A stretch of 64,000 nt of DNA, from assembly GCF_021228295.1 (NCBI RefSeq), contig NZ_JAJQPD010000001.1:248001-312000 (forward strand). The letters are read 5' to 3'. Source of the stretch: Agromyces humatus (GTDB lineage: Bacteria > Actinomycetota > Actinomycetes > Actinomycetales > Microbacteriaceae). The position numbers and the translations under genes are program-made. The notes under the pieces were generated by a model. That model saw nothing but the letters and a program-made list of their open reading frames with translations. It was not told the DNA's origin and did no database searches. This document shows positions 32,303 through 39,585 of the stretch, one piece after another (the first letter of the stretch is position 1; each line of letters starts with the position of its first letter).

Positions 32303-33151
32303 TCAGCGCGTGAGCAGCGAGCCGATCACGCCGGGCAACGCCGCGGCGATGTCGAGCGCGACGATCGGGCCGCCGCCGACGACGCCGCTCGCGCGCCTGG
32401 CCGCCTCGCCGTGCACCCACGCCGCCGTCGCGGCGAGCTTCGCGAGCACCTCGGCGTCGACGGCGAGTGCGTCGTGGTTCGTCGCGACGAGCGCACCGAG
32501 GATGCCACCGAGGATGTCGCCGCTGCCGGCGGTCGCGAGCCGGTGCGTCGGCGCCGTCACGACGTAGGCGTCGCGGTCGGGATCGACGATGCGGGTGACC
32601 GCACCCTTCAGCAGCACTGCGACGCCGAGTTCGCGCGCGGCCCGCTCGGCCCAGGCAGCCGGGTCGGCCCGCACGTCGACGACGCTCGCATCGAGCTCGC
32701 GAGCGGTGAGCAGGTTCGCGAGTTCACGCGCGTGCGGTGTGATCACGGTGGGGGCCGTGTGCGTGCCGACGAGGTCGAGCCCGCCGGCGTCGAGCACGAC
32801 GGGCACGCGCGAGGCGAGCGCGCGCTGCAGGTCGCCCTGCAGCACGAACGAACGCCGGCGCGGGTCGATGCCCGACCCGACGAGCCAGCCCTGCACGCGC
32901 CCGGACACCGTCACGGTCTCGGGTCGCTGCGCCAGCACTGCGGTGCGCACCGGGCGGGGTCCGCTGTAGCGGACCATGCCGGCGCCTGCGCGCCACGCGG
33001 CCTCGACTCCGAGCACGGCTGCGCCGGGATAGTCGGGCGACCCGGTGATCACCCCGAGCACGCCGCGGGAGTACTTGTCATCGTCGGTCGTCGGCGGCGC
33101 GATCCACTCGATGCAATCGGCTGCTGTCCACTCCCGCCACGACACGCTCAT
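32303..33151 (-). CDS. nnrD: ADP-dependent NAD(P)H-hydrate dehydratase
   Basis: A 282-residue repair enzyme that converts hydrated NADH/NADPH back to the normal cofactor using ADP. It has GVLGVITGSPDYPGAAVLG at the start, VVLDAGGL, the TPHARELANLL motif and the nucleotide/catalytic loop LATAGSGDILGGILGAL. Only the dehydratase (YjeF C-terminal) domain is present; the epimerase domain often fused to it is missing, so NnrE must be elsewhere. TATCGT (33158-33163) is 6 bases before ATG and overlaps the -10 box of the divergent HAD gene. Confidence 0.94.
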   Translation of the reverse strand: MSVSWREWTAADCIEWIAPPTTDDDKYSRGVLGVITGSPDYPGAAVLGVEAAWRAGAGMVRYSGPRPVRTAVLAQRPETVTVSGRVQGWLVGSGIDPRRRSFVLQGDLQRALASRVPVVLDAGGLDLVGTHTAPTVITPHARELANLLTARELDASVVDVRADPAAWAERAARELGVAVLLKGAVTRIVDPDRDAYVVTAPTHRLATAGSGDILGGILGALVATNHDALAVDAEVLAKLAATAAWVHGEAARRASGVVGGGPIVALDIAAALPGVIGSLLTR

Positions 33152-33157
33152 ACTCCA

Positions 33158-33167
33158 ACGATAGGTT
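33158..33167. promoter_or_regulatory. Overlapping divergent -10 boxes of nnrD and the HAD gene
   Basis: Minus-strand TATCGT (33158-33163) and plus-strand TAGGTT (33162-33167) share two bases. They lie 6 and 7 bases before the two start codons, and the whole intergenic gap is 23 bases. Both messages would be leaderless, and the two promoters could not be opened at the same time. Confidence 0.5.
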
Positions 33168-33174
33168 GAGGGGG

Positions 33175-33807
33175 ATGTCCACGTCAGCCCTCGCTCCGAT
33201 CAGCCTCACACCCCGCGTCGTCGTCTTCGACTACGGCGAGGTCATCTCGCGCGCTCCGGGCGCCGCCGAACAGGCGGAGCTGCTCGCACGGGCCGGCGTC
33301 GAGGCCGACCCGTTCTGGACGGCGTACTGGTCGCACCGCGAGGGCCTCGACCGGGGCACCACCTCGATCGACGCCTACTGGCAGGCCGTCGCGCGCGATG
33401 TCGGCGCCGCGTGGAACCCGATCGACGTGCATGAGCTGTGGGCCATCGATCATCGCAGCTGGCTGTCGGTCGACCCCGGCACGCTGCGCGTCCTGGACGC
33501 GCTCGTCGCGGGCGGCACGCGCCTCGCGCTGCTCTCGAACGCCGGCGCAGACTTCGCGGGGTGGCTCCGCCACGGTTCGTTCGCACCGCTCTTCGAGCGC
33601 GTGTTCGTCAGCGGCGAGCTGGGCCTCGTCAAGCCCGAGCCCGAGATCTACCGGCACGCGATGGCCGAGCTCGGCATCGAGCCCGCCGATCTGCTCTTCG
33701 TCGACAACCGGGCCGAGAACGTCGCGGGTGCGCGCGCCGTCGGCGGCGACGGACACGTCTTCGCCGATGCCAGCGAGCTCGAGGCCTGGCTTCGGGGTCT
33801 CGCATGA
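33175..33807 (+). CDS. HAD-superfamily hydrolase (subfamily IA)
   Basis: A 210-residue haloacid dehalogenase-like protein. Motif I is VVVFDYGEVIS (nucleophile Asp, with Gly at the usual second Asp position as in the YihX/FMN-phosphatase-like branch). Motif II is LALLSNAG, motif III the Lys in LGLVKPEPEIYRHA, and motif IV FVDNRAENV. It is probably a small-molecule phosphatase; substrate unknown. ATG 33175 follows TAGGTT by 7 bases. Its stop overlaps the old-yellow-enzyme start by 4 bases. Confidence 0.88.
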   Translation: MSTSALAPISLTPRVVVFDYGEVISRAPGAAEQAELLARAGVEADPFWTAYWSHREGLDRGTTSIDAYWQAVARDVGAAWNPIDVHELWAIDHRSWLSVDPGTLRVLDALVAGGTRLALLSNAGADFAGWLRHGSFAPLFERVFVSGELGLVKPEPEIYRHAMAELGIEPADLLFVDNRAENVAGARAVGGDGHVFADASELEAWLRGLA

Positions 33808-34970
33808 GCGCGACCGACGCCGTCGAGACGACGGCTGCCCTGTCGCTCGACGAGACGAGCGGGTCGACTGTTGCCGCAGCGGGGCTCTTCACCCCCATCA
33901 CGATCCGTGGCCTCACGATGCGCAACCGGGTCTGGGTGCCGCCGCTGTGCCAGTACTCGGTCGACGCCCGCGACGGCGTGCCGAACGACTGGCACCTGGT
34001 GCATCTCGGCGCGATGGCGGCCGGAGGCGCCGGCCTCATCATGGCCGAGGCCACGGCGGTGAACCCCGAAGGGCGCATCTCCGACCACGACACGGGGCTC
34101 TGGAACGATGCGCAGGCCGAGGCCTGGGCACGGATCGTGCGATTCATCCGGTCGCAGGGTGCCGCGGCGGGCGTGCAGCTCGCGCACGCCGGTCGTAAGG
34201 CGTCGATCTGGCCCGAACCGACGCGGCGCCGTGGCTCGCAGCCGCTCGACCTGGGAGGTTGGCCGACGGTATCGGCCTCGGCGGTCGCCTTCGACGGGCT
34301 GCGCGAGCCGGCCGCGCTCGACGAGGCGGGCATCGCCGCGGTGATCGACGACTTCCGCACCGCCGCCCGGCGCGCTGCCGACGCGGGTTTCGACCTCGTC
34401 GAGGTCCACGCCGCCCACGGCTACCTCGTGCATCAGTTCCTCTCGCCACTGTCGAACCTGCGCGCCGACGACTGGGGCGGCAGTCTCGAGAACCGCGCCC
34501 GGCTGCTGCTCGAGATCGTGCGGGCGGTGCGCGCCGAGGTCGGTGAGGCGATGCCGGTGTTCGTTCGCTTCTCGGCGACCGACTGGACCCCCGGCGGATG
34601 GGACGAGGCCCAGACCGCCACCGTGGCGGGCTGGGCATCCGATGCCGGCGCCGACTTCTTCGACATCTCGACGGGCGGCCTCGTCGCGTCCGCCGACATC
34701 CCGATCGGCCCCGCCTACCAGGCGCATTTCGCCGAGTACGTCGGCGAGCGATCGGATGTCCCGGTCTCAGCCGTGGGCCGCATCACGAACGCGCGGCACG
34801 CCGACGAGCTCGTCGCGACCGGTCGAGCCGATGCCGTGATGTTCGGCAAGGCGATGATGCGCGATCCGCACTTCGCCCTGCGCGCCGCCCACGAACTGGG
34901 TGCGGGCTCGACGATGTGGCCCGTGCAGTACCTGCGCGCGAGGCCCGAGGTGAACGACGGAGAGTGGTGA
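33804..34970 (+). CDS. Old yellow enzyme family NADH:flavin oxidoreductase (YqjM-like)
   Basis: A 388-residue FMN enzyme that reduces activated alkenes. LFTPITIRGLTMRNRVWVPP leads into PLCQYS, whose Cys is the redox-tuning residue of YqjM-type (thermophilic-like) old yellow enzymes. The substrate histidines are in EVHAAHGYLVHQFLSP, with QLAHAGRKAS and VGRITNARHADELV as FMN contacts. An N-terminal Ala/Ser/Thr-rich extension of about 27 residues is unusual. It overlaps the HAD gene by 4 bases. Confidence 0.93.
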   Translation: MSATDAVETTAALSLDETSGSTVAAAGLFTPITIRGLTMRNRVWVPPLCQYSVDARDGVPNDWHLVHLGAMAAGGAGLIMAEATAVNPEGRISDHDTGLWNDAQAEAWARIVRFIRSQGAAAGVQLAHAGRKASIWPEPTRRRGSQPLDLGGWPTVSASAVAFDGLREPAALDEAGIAAVIDDFRTAARRAADAGFDLVEVHAAHGYLVHQFLSPLSNLRADDWGGSLENRARLLLEIVRAVRAEVGEAMPVFVRFSATDWTPGGWDEAQTATVAGWASDAGADFFDISTGGLVASADIPIGPAYQAHFAEYVGERSDVPVSAVGRITNARHADELVATGRADAVMFGKAMMRDPHFALRAAHELGAGSTMWPVQYLRARPEVNDGEW

Positions 34971-34985
34971 TCGGGTCGAGCACCC

Positions 34986-35360
34986 TCAGGGGCGCTGACC
35001 GATGGCGATGATGTTCCCCTCGCTGTCGTTGAACCACGCGGTGCGGATGCCGCCGAGGTCGGCGACGCCGTCGACGGTCTTCAGGCCCGGCAGGTCGTAG
35101 TCGAGGAAGGTGACGCCGCGCTCGCGCAGTGCCGCGGCGTCACCGTCGAAGTCCTCGGTGTCGATGCCGAACGCCGTGTTCTTCGCGGTGCCGGCGAACT
35201 GCGTCTCGTAGACGAGCACGGGCGTGCCGCCGAACTGGAACATGACTCCGCCCTCGTTGGTCATGTCCGGCTCGAGACCGAACACGTCCTTCCACCACTT
35301 CACCGCCCGCTCGAGATCCGAGGCCGGAAGAACGCCGTAGCACTGCATCTTTTCGAACAT
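34986..35360 (-). CDS. VOC-family (glyoxalase/bleomycin-resistance fold) protein
   Basis: A 124-residue protein made of two beta-alpha-beta-beta-beta modules: LPASDLERAVKWWKDVFGLEP in the first and TAWFNDSEGNIIAIGQ (the D-P/S-x-G-N ending) in the second. Such proteins are dioxygenases, isomerases or drug-binding proteins; this one cannot be assigned a substrate. GAGGGG lies before ATG, and TAGAAT (35391-35396) is a good -10 box. Confidence 0.85.
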   Translation of the reverse strand: MFEKMQCYGVLPASDLERAVKWWKDVFGLEPDMTNEGGVMFQFGGTPVLVYETQFAGTAKNTAFGIDTEDFDGDAAALRERGVTFLDYDLPGLKTVDGVADLGGIRTAWFNDSEGNIIAIGQRP

Positions 35361-35449
35361 GAGAACCCCTCGCCTTTGTGGACGGAGAGCATTCTACGCC
35401 CGCTCGGACTCCGTCACACGATCGATCTCGCGCGCGATCGGGTGCCGAC

Positions 35450-36487
35450 TCAGCCCCGCCGGGTCGCGTCCTGCACCTCGCCGACGAGTTCTTCGATGAT
35501 GTCCTCGAGGAAGATCACGCCGGTCGCCGCACCGTCCTCGTCGAATGCCCGTGCCACGTGCGTCCCGAGCCGGCGCATCGTCGCGAGGGCGTCCTCGAGA
35601 TCGGTGCCCTCGAAGATCGACACGAGCCGTCGCACCCGCTTCGCAGGGATCGGGTCGTCGAACTCGTCGTCGTCGAGGTCGAGCACGTCCTTCAGGTGCA
35701 CATAGCCGTCGGGCTGGCCGTCGGTGCCGAGGATCGGGTACCGCGAGAAGCCGTGTCGCGCGACTGCCCGTTCGACGTCGCCCGGGGTGGCGCCCGGAGG
35801 AAGGCTCACGAGCGAGCCGACCGGCACCGCGACATCCTTCACGCGCTTCGTCGTGAACTCGAACGCCGCCGTGAGCGTGCCGCTCGCATCGTCGAGCACG
35901 CCCTCGCGACGTGACTGGTCGACGATGGTCTGCACCTCTTCGAGCGTGAACGTCGAGTTCGCCTCGCTCTTCGGCTCGACGCCGAAGAGACGCAGCACGC
36001 CGTTCGCCGTCGCATTCAGCGCGACGATGATCGGCTTGAAGACGCGTGCGATGAGGACGAGCGGCGGTGCGAGCAGCAACACGGCTCGATCGGGCAGCGT
36101 GAACGAGAGGTTCTTCGGCACCATCTCGCCGAACACGACGTGCAGGTACGACACGAGCAGGAGCGCGATCACGAACGCGATCGTCGAGATGACCTCGGGC
36201 GACCAGCCGGTGAGCTGCAACGGCACCTCGAGCAGGTGATGGATCGCCGGCTCCGACACGTTGAGGATGAGCAGCGAGCAGATGGTGATGCCGAGCTGGC
36301 TCATCGCGAGCATCAGCGTGGCGTGCTCCATGGCCCAGAGCGCGGTCTTGGCGCTTCGACTGCCCTGCTCGGCGAGCGGCTCGATCTGCGAGCGTCGCGC
36401 CGAGATGACCGCGAACTCCGCGCCCACGAAGAAGGCGTTCGCGGCCAGCAGGACGAACAGCCACGCGATTCCGACCCAGTCGCTCAT
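35450..36487 (-). CDS. CNNM/CBS-domain membrane protein (hemolysin C/CorC family), second of a tandem pair
   Basis: A 345-residue protein with a CNNM transmembrane domain (residues 1-150; NAFFVGAEFAVISARRS and the VFGEMVPKNLSF motif). A cytoplasmic pair of CBS domains (about 200-330; GFSRYPILGTDGQPDGYVHL) ends at FLEDIIEELVGEVQD. Relatives transport or sense Mg2+ or other cations. It lacks the C-terminal CorC/HlyC domain that its neighbour carries. ATG overlaps the neighbour's stop by 4 bases, so they are probably made together and may heterodimerise. Confidence 0.92.
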   Translation of the reverse strand: MSDWVGIAWLFVLLAANAFFVGAEFAVISARRSQIEPLAEQGSRSAKTALWAMEHATLMLAMSQLGITICSLLILNVSEPAIHHLLEVPLQLTGWSPEVISTIAFVIALLLVSYLHVVFGEMVPKNLSFTLPDRAVLLLAPPLVLIARVFKPIIVALNATANGVLRLFGVEPKSEANSTFTLEEVQTIVDQSRREGVLDDASGTLTAAFEFTTKRVKDVAVPVGSLVSLPPGATPGDVERAVARHGFSRYPILGTDGQPDGYVHLKDVLDLDDDEFDDPIPAKRVRRLVSIFEGTDLEDALATMRRLGTHVARAFDEDGAATGVIFLEDIIEELVGEVQDATRRG

Positions 36488-37812
36488 CGCTCGGCCTCCT
36501 CGAGTTCGCCGGCCTGGAGCACCGGAGTCGGCTCGAAGCGCAACCGGTCGATGCGTCGCCCGTCGAGGCGCTGCACGCTGAGCGTGCCCTCGTCGATCGC
36601 GACCTCATCGCCGACGACGGGAAGCCGCCCGAGCTCGGCCATCACGAATCCGGCGACGGTCTCGTAGTCGCCGTTCTCGGGCACGTGGATGCCGGTGCGC
36701 TCGAGCAGTTCGTCGGGCCGCAGAATTCCGGGGAAGCTCACGATCTCGCCGCGCCGCACGATGCCGGCCCGGGTGCGGTCGTGCTCGTCGGCGACCTCGC
36801 CGACGAGTTCCTCGACGAGGTCCTCGAGGGTCGCGACCCCGGCCGTGCCGCCGTACTCGTCGACGACGACGGCCATCTGGAACCCGCGGCCGCGGAGCTC
36901 GCCGAGCAGCGCGTCGAGCTTGATGGTCTCGGGCACGCGCAACGCCTCGGACTGCAGCGCCGACGCCGGGACATCCGCTCGCCGTTCACGCGGCACCGCC
37001 ACCGCCTGCTTGACGTGCACGATGCCGACGACGTCGTCGAGGTTCTCGTCGTACACCGGAAACCTCGAGAAGCCCGTCTGGCGTGCCAGCTCGAGCACCG
37101 ACTCGGCGGGCTCCTGGCGTTGCACCGCCGCCACCCGCGGGCGCGGCGTCATGACGTCGGACGCGTCGTGGTCGGCGAAGCGGAGGGTGCGGCCGAGCAG
37201 CGTCGCCGTGTCGAGCTCGAGCAGGCCGGCGCTCGCCGAACGGCGCACGAGCGATGAGAGCTCCTCGGCCGAGCGCGCTCCCGAGAGCTCTTCCTTCGGT
37301 TCGATGCCCATCGCGCGCAGCAACGCGTTGGCGCTGCCGTTGAGGAGCGAGATCGCCGGCCGGAACACCCAGGTGAACGCCGACTGGAACGGGATCACGA
37401 CCTTCGCCGTCGCGAGCGGCAGCGCCAGCGCGAAGTTCTTCGGCACGAGCTCGCCGATGATCATCGAGAGCAGCGTCGCGATGACGATCGCGGTCGTCGC
37501 ACCGACCGGCCGCACGAGCGCCTCGGGCAGCCCGATCGCGGTCAGCGGGCCGGCGAGCAGCGAGGAGATCGCCGGCTCCATCGTGTACCCGGTGAGCAGC
37601 GTCGTGAGCGTGATGCCGAGCTGCGCACTCGACAGGTGCGTCGAGGTGATCTTGAGCGCCGAGATGGTCATGCCGAGCCGGGTCTCGCCCCTGGCGCGGC
37701 GCGCTTCGAGGTCGGCGCGATCGAGGTTGACGAGCGCGAACTCGCTCGCAACGAACAAGCCCGTGCCGATCGTGAGGAGGAATCCGATGCCGAGGAGTAT
37801 CCACTCAGACAA
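36484..37812 (-). CDS. CNNM/CBS-domain membrane protein with CorC/HlyC domain, first of a tandem pair
   Basis: A 442-residue protein: CNNM membrane domain (GLFVASEFALVNLDRADL, IGELVPKNFALALP), CBS pair (DVMTPRPRVAAV, TGFSRFPVYDENLDDVVGIV, AVVVDEYGGTAGVATLEDL) and a C-terminal CorC/HlyC domain (about 355-430; GDYETVAGFVMAELGRLPVVG). It probably moves divalent cations across the membrane. The start is an uncommon TTG, 6 bases after GGGGAGG; no other start fits the ribosome site. Confidence 0.92.
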   Translation of the reverse strand: MSEWILLGIGFLLTIGTGLFVASEFALVNLDRADLEARRARGETRLGMTISALKITSTHLSSAQLGITLTTLLTGYTMEPAISSLLAGPLTAIGLPEALVRPVGATTAIVIATLLSMIIGELVPKNFALALPLATAKVVIPFQSAFTWVFRPAISLLNGSANALLRAMGIEPKEELSGARSAEELSSLVRRSASAGLLELDTATLLGRTLRFADHDASDVMTPRPRVAAVQRQEPAESVLELARQTGFSRFPVYDENLDDVVGIVHVKQAVAVPRERRADVPASALQSEALRVPETIKLDALLGELRGRGFQMAVVVDEYGGTAGVATLEDLVEELVGEVADEHDRTRAGIVRRGEIVSFPGILRPDELLERTGIHVPENGDYETVAGFVMAELGRLPVVGDEVAIDEGTLSVQRLDGRRIDRLRFEPTPVLQAGELEEAER

Positions 37813-37891
37813 CGCAGCCTCCCCGATCAGTCACGGGCGAGGGTCTATGGCCGGGCGTATTCGCAGAGGGAGGATCGTCCATTGTCTGCCC

Positions 37892-37897
37892 AGTATA
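37892..37897 (-). promoter_or_regulatory. Likely -10 box of the CNNM operon
   Basis: TATACT on the minus strand, 80 bases before the TTG start, is the most canonical -10 hexamer in this gap. No good -35 is seen at 16-18 bases. Confidence 0.35.
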
Positions 37898-37920
37898 TCC
37901 GGGCATTGCTGCTCATCCGA

Positions 37921-37995
37921 CGGCCGAGCAGGCGCGCAGCGCCGTATCGAGACCATCGCTCGTGGCTCGATACGCTCGTCGTCGCAACTCGACCG
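37921..37995. repeat. Intergenic inverted repeat of a second type
   Basis: Two arms (37921-37954 and 37964-37995) pair imperfectly. The inner part GTATCGAG/CTCGATAC is perfect and the ends read CGGCCGAG and CTCGACCG. The CTCGATACGCTCG core resembles, but is not the same as, the TCGAGACGCTCG repeat near 22.1 and 23.3 kb. It sits just beyond the stop codon of guaB1 and may also serve as a terminator. Confidence 0.65.
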
Positions 37996-38002
37996 ATGAC
38001 TT

Positions 38003-39442
38003 CTACCAGCTGACGGGGAGCGCCTTGCCCTCTTCGTAGCCGGCGGCCGACTGGATGCCGACGAGCGCGCGATCGCGGAACTCCTCGATCGAGCGCGCGC
38101 CCGCGTACGTGAACGAACTGCGCACGCCCGAGGTGATCATGTCGAGCAGGTCCTCGATCGAGGGGCGATGGGGATCGAGGTAGATCGACGACGACGAGAT
38201 GCCCTCGGCGAACAGCTCTTTTCGGGCCAGTTCGTAGGGCGAGAGACGGTCGAACCGCTCGCGCACCGCCTTCGTCGACGCCATGCCCCAGCTCTCTTTG
38301 TAGAGACGGCCGGATGCATCGTGCCGAAGCGTTCCGGGAGCCTCGATGGTGCCCGCGAACCACGATCCGATCATCACCGACGCCGCACCGGCGGCGAGCG
38401 CGAGCGCCACGTCGCGCGGGTAGCGCACTCCCCCGTCGGCCCACACCGCGGCGCCCAGCTCGCGCGCCGCTTCGGCCGTCTCGAGCACCGCCGAGAACTG
38501 GGGTCGCCCGACCGCCGTCATCATGCGGGTCGTGCACATGGCCCCGGGGCCGACCCCCACCTTCAGCACGTCGGCGCCCGCGTCGACGAGGTCGGCGACC
38601 GCGTCGGCCGTGACGATGTTGCCCGCGACGATCGGAATGCCCAGCCCGAGGTCGCGCACGATCGACACGGCCCGGATCATTCCCTCCTGGTGCCCGTGCG
38701 CGGTGTCGATCACGAGCATGTCGACGCCGGCCGAGGCGAGCGCCTGCGCCTTCGCGGCGACGTCGCCGTTGATGCCGATCGCCGCGGCGACGCGCAGGCG
38801 CCCCGACGCGTCGACGTTCGGCTCGTAGATCGTGCCGCGCAGGGCGCTGCGCCGGCTCAACGTGCCGACGACCCGCCCGTGCTCGAGCACGGGCGCGAAC
38901 TCGAGGTCGGCGTCGACCATCAGGTCGAAGGCCCGCCGCGGGGAGTCCACGTCGTCGGCATCGAGCGAGGCCATGCCGCCGTGCACGAGGTCGCCGAGCC
39001 GCGCATCGGGCAGGGCGGTCGCGAGACGCGACGCGGTGAGACATCCGACGTATCGATGCTTCGCATCGTGCAGCACGATGCCGTGGCCATCGAACGGAGG
39101 CAGCACCTCGAGCGCATCGGCGACGGTGGCGTCGGGGGCGAACGAATGGGGCGTGTCGAACCGCGGCGACTGCGACTTCACCGAGCGGATCGACTCGGCC
39201 AGGTCTTGCAGGTGCAGGTCCTGCGGCAGCACGCCGAGGCCACCGCGCCGGGCGAGGGTGGCTGCCAGGCGGGGCCCGGTGATCGAGTTCATGTTGGCCG
39301 AGACGATCGGCACGGTGGCCCCCGAGCCGTCGTCGGGAGCGAGCGAGACATCGAGCCGGCTGGTCACGCCCGACCGGCTCGGAACGAGGAACACGTCGGA
39401 GTACGTGAGGTCGTGGCTGGGGGTCGTCCGGTAGAACTCCAT
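38003..39442 (-). CDS. guaB1: GuaB1-type IMP dehydrogenase-related protein (probable GMP reductase)
   Basis: A 479-residue TIM-barrel enzyme with an inserted CBS pair (about residues 95-215). DLTYSDVFLVPSRS and ANMNSITGPRLAATLARRGG begin the barrel, VDMLVIDTAHG follows, and the catalytic loop is GVGPGAMCTTRMMTAVGRPQ. Mycobacterial GuaB1 proteins, which share the AMCTTRMMT-type loop, have been shown to act as GMP reductases rather than IMP dehydrogenases; I infer the same here. TAGCGT (39450-39455) is 7 bases before ATG. It is divergent from kgd. Confidence 0.88.
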   Translation of the reverse strand: MEFYRTTPSHDLTYSDVFLVPSRSGVTSRLDVSLAPDDGSGATVPIVSANMNSITGPRLAATLARRGGLGVLPQDLHLQDLAESIRSVKSQSPRFDTPHSFAPDATVADALEVLPPFDGHGIVLHDAKHRYVGCLTASRLATALPDARLGDLVHGGMASLDADDVDSPRRAFDLMVDADLEFAPVLEHGRVVGTLSRRSALRGTIYEPNVDASGRLRVAAAIGINGDVAAKAQALASAGVDMLVIDTAHGHQEGMIRAVSIVRDLGLGIPIVAGNIVTADAVADLVDAGADVLKVGVGPGAMCTTRMMTAVGRPQFSAVLETAEAARELGAAVWADGGVRYPRDVALALAAGAASVMIGSWFAGTIEAPGTLRHDASGRLYKESWGMASTKAVRERFDRLSPYELARKELFAEGISSSSIYLDPHRPSIEDLLDMITSGVRSSFTYAGARSIEEFRDRALVGIQSAAGYEEGKALPVSW

Positions 39443-39585
39443 GGGCCTCACGCTACCGTCCGCCGGTGCCGGGAGCACCCGCACGGGGGTTAGGCTTGTC
39501 GAGGCGATCCGGTGGCTTGTCGTGCGCACCGGTCGATCGCCGCAGCAGGTTATCCAGCATCAACGGAGAGAGTGGGCGAGAGGCT

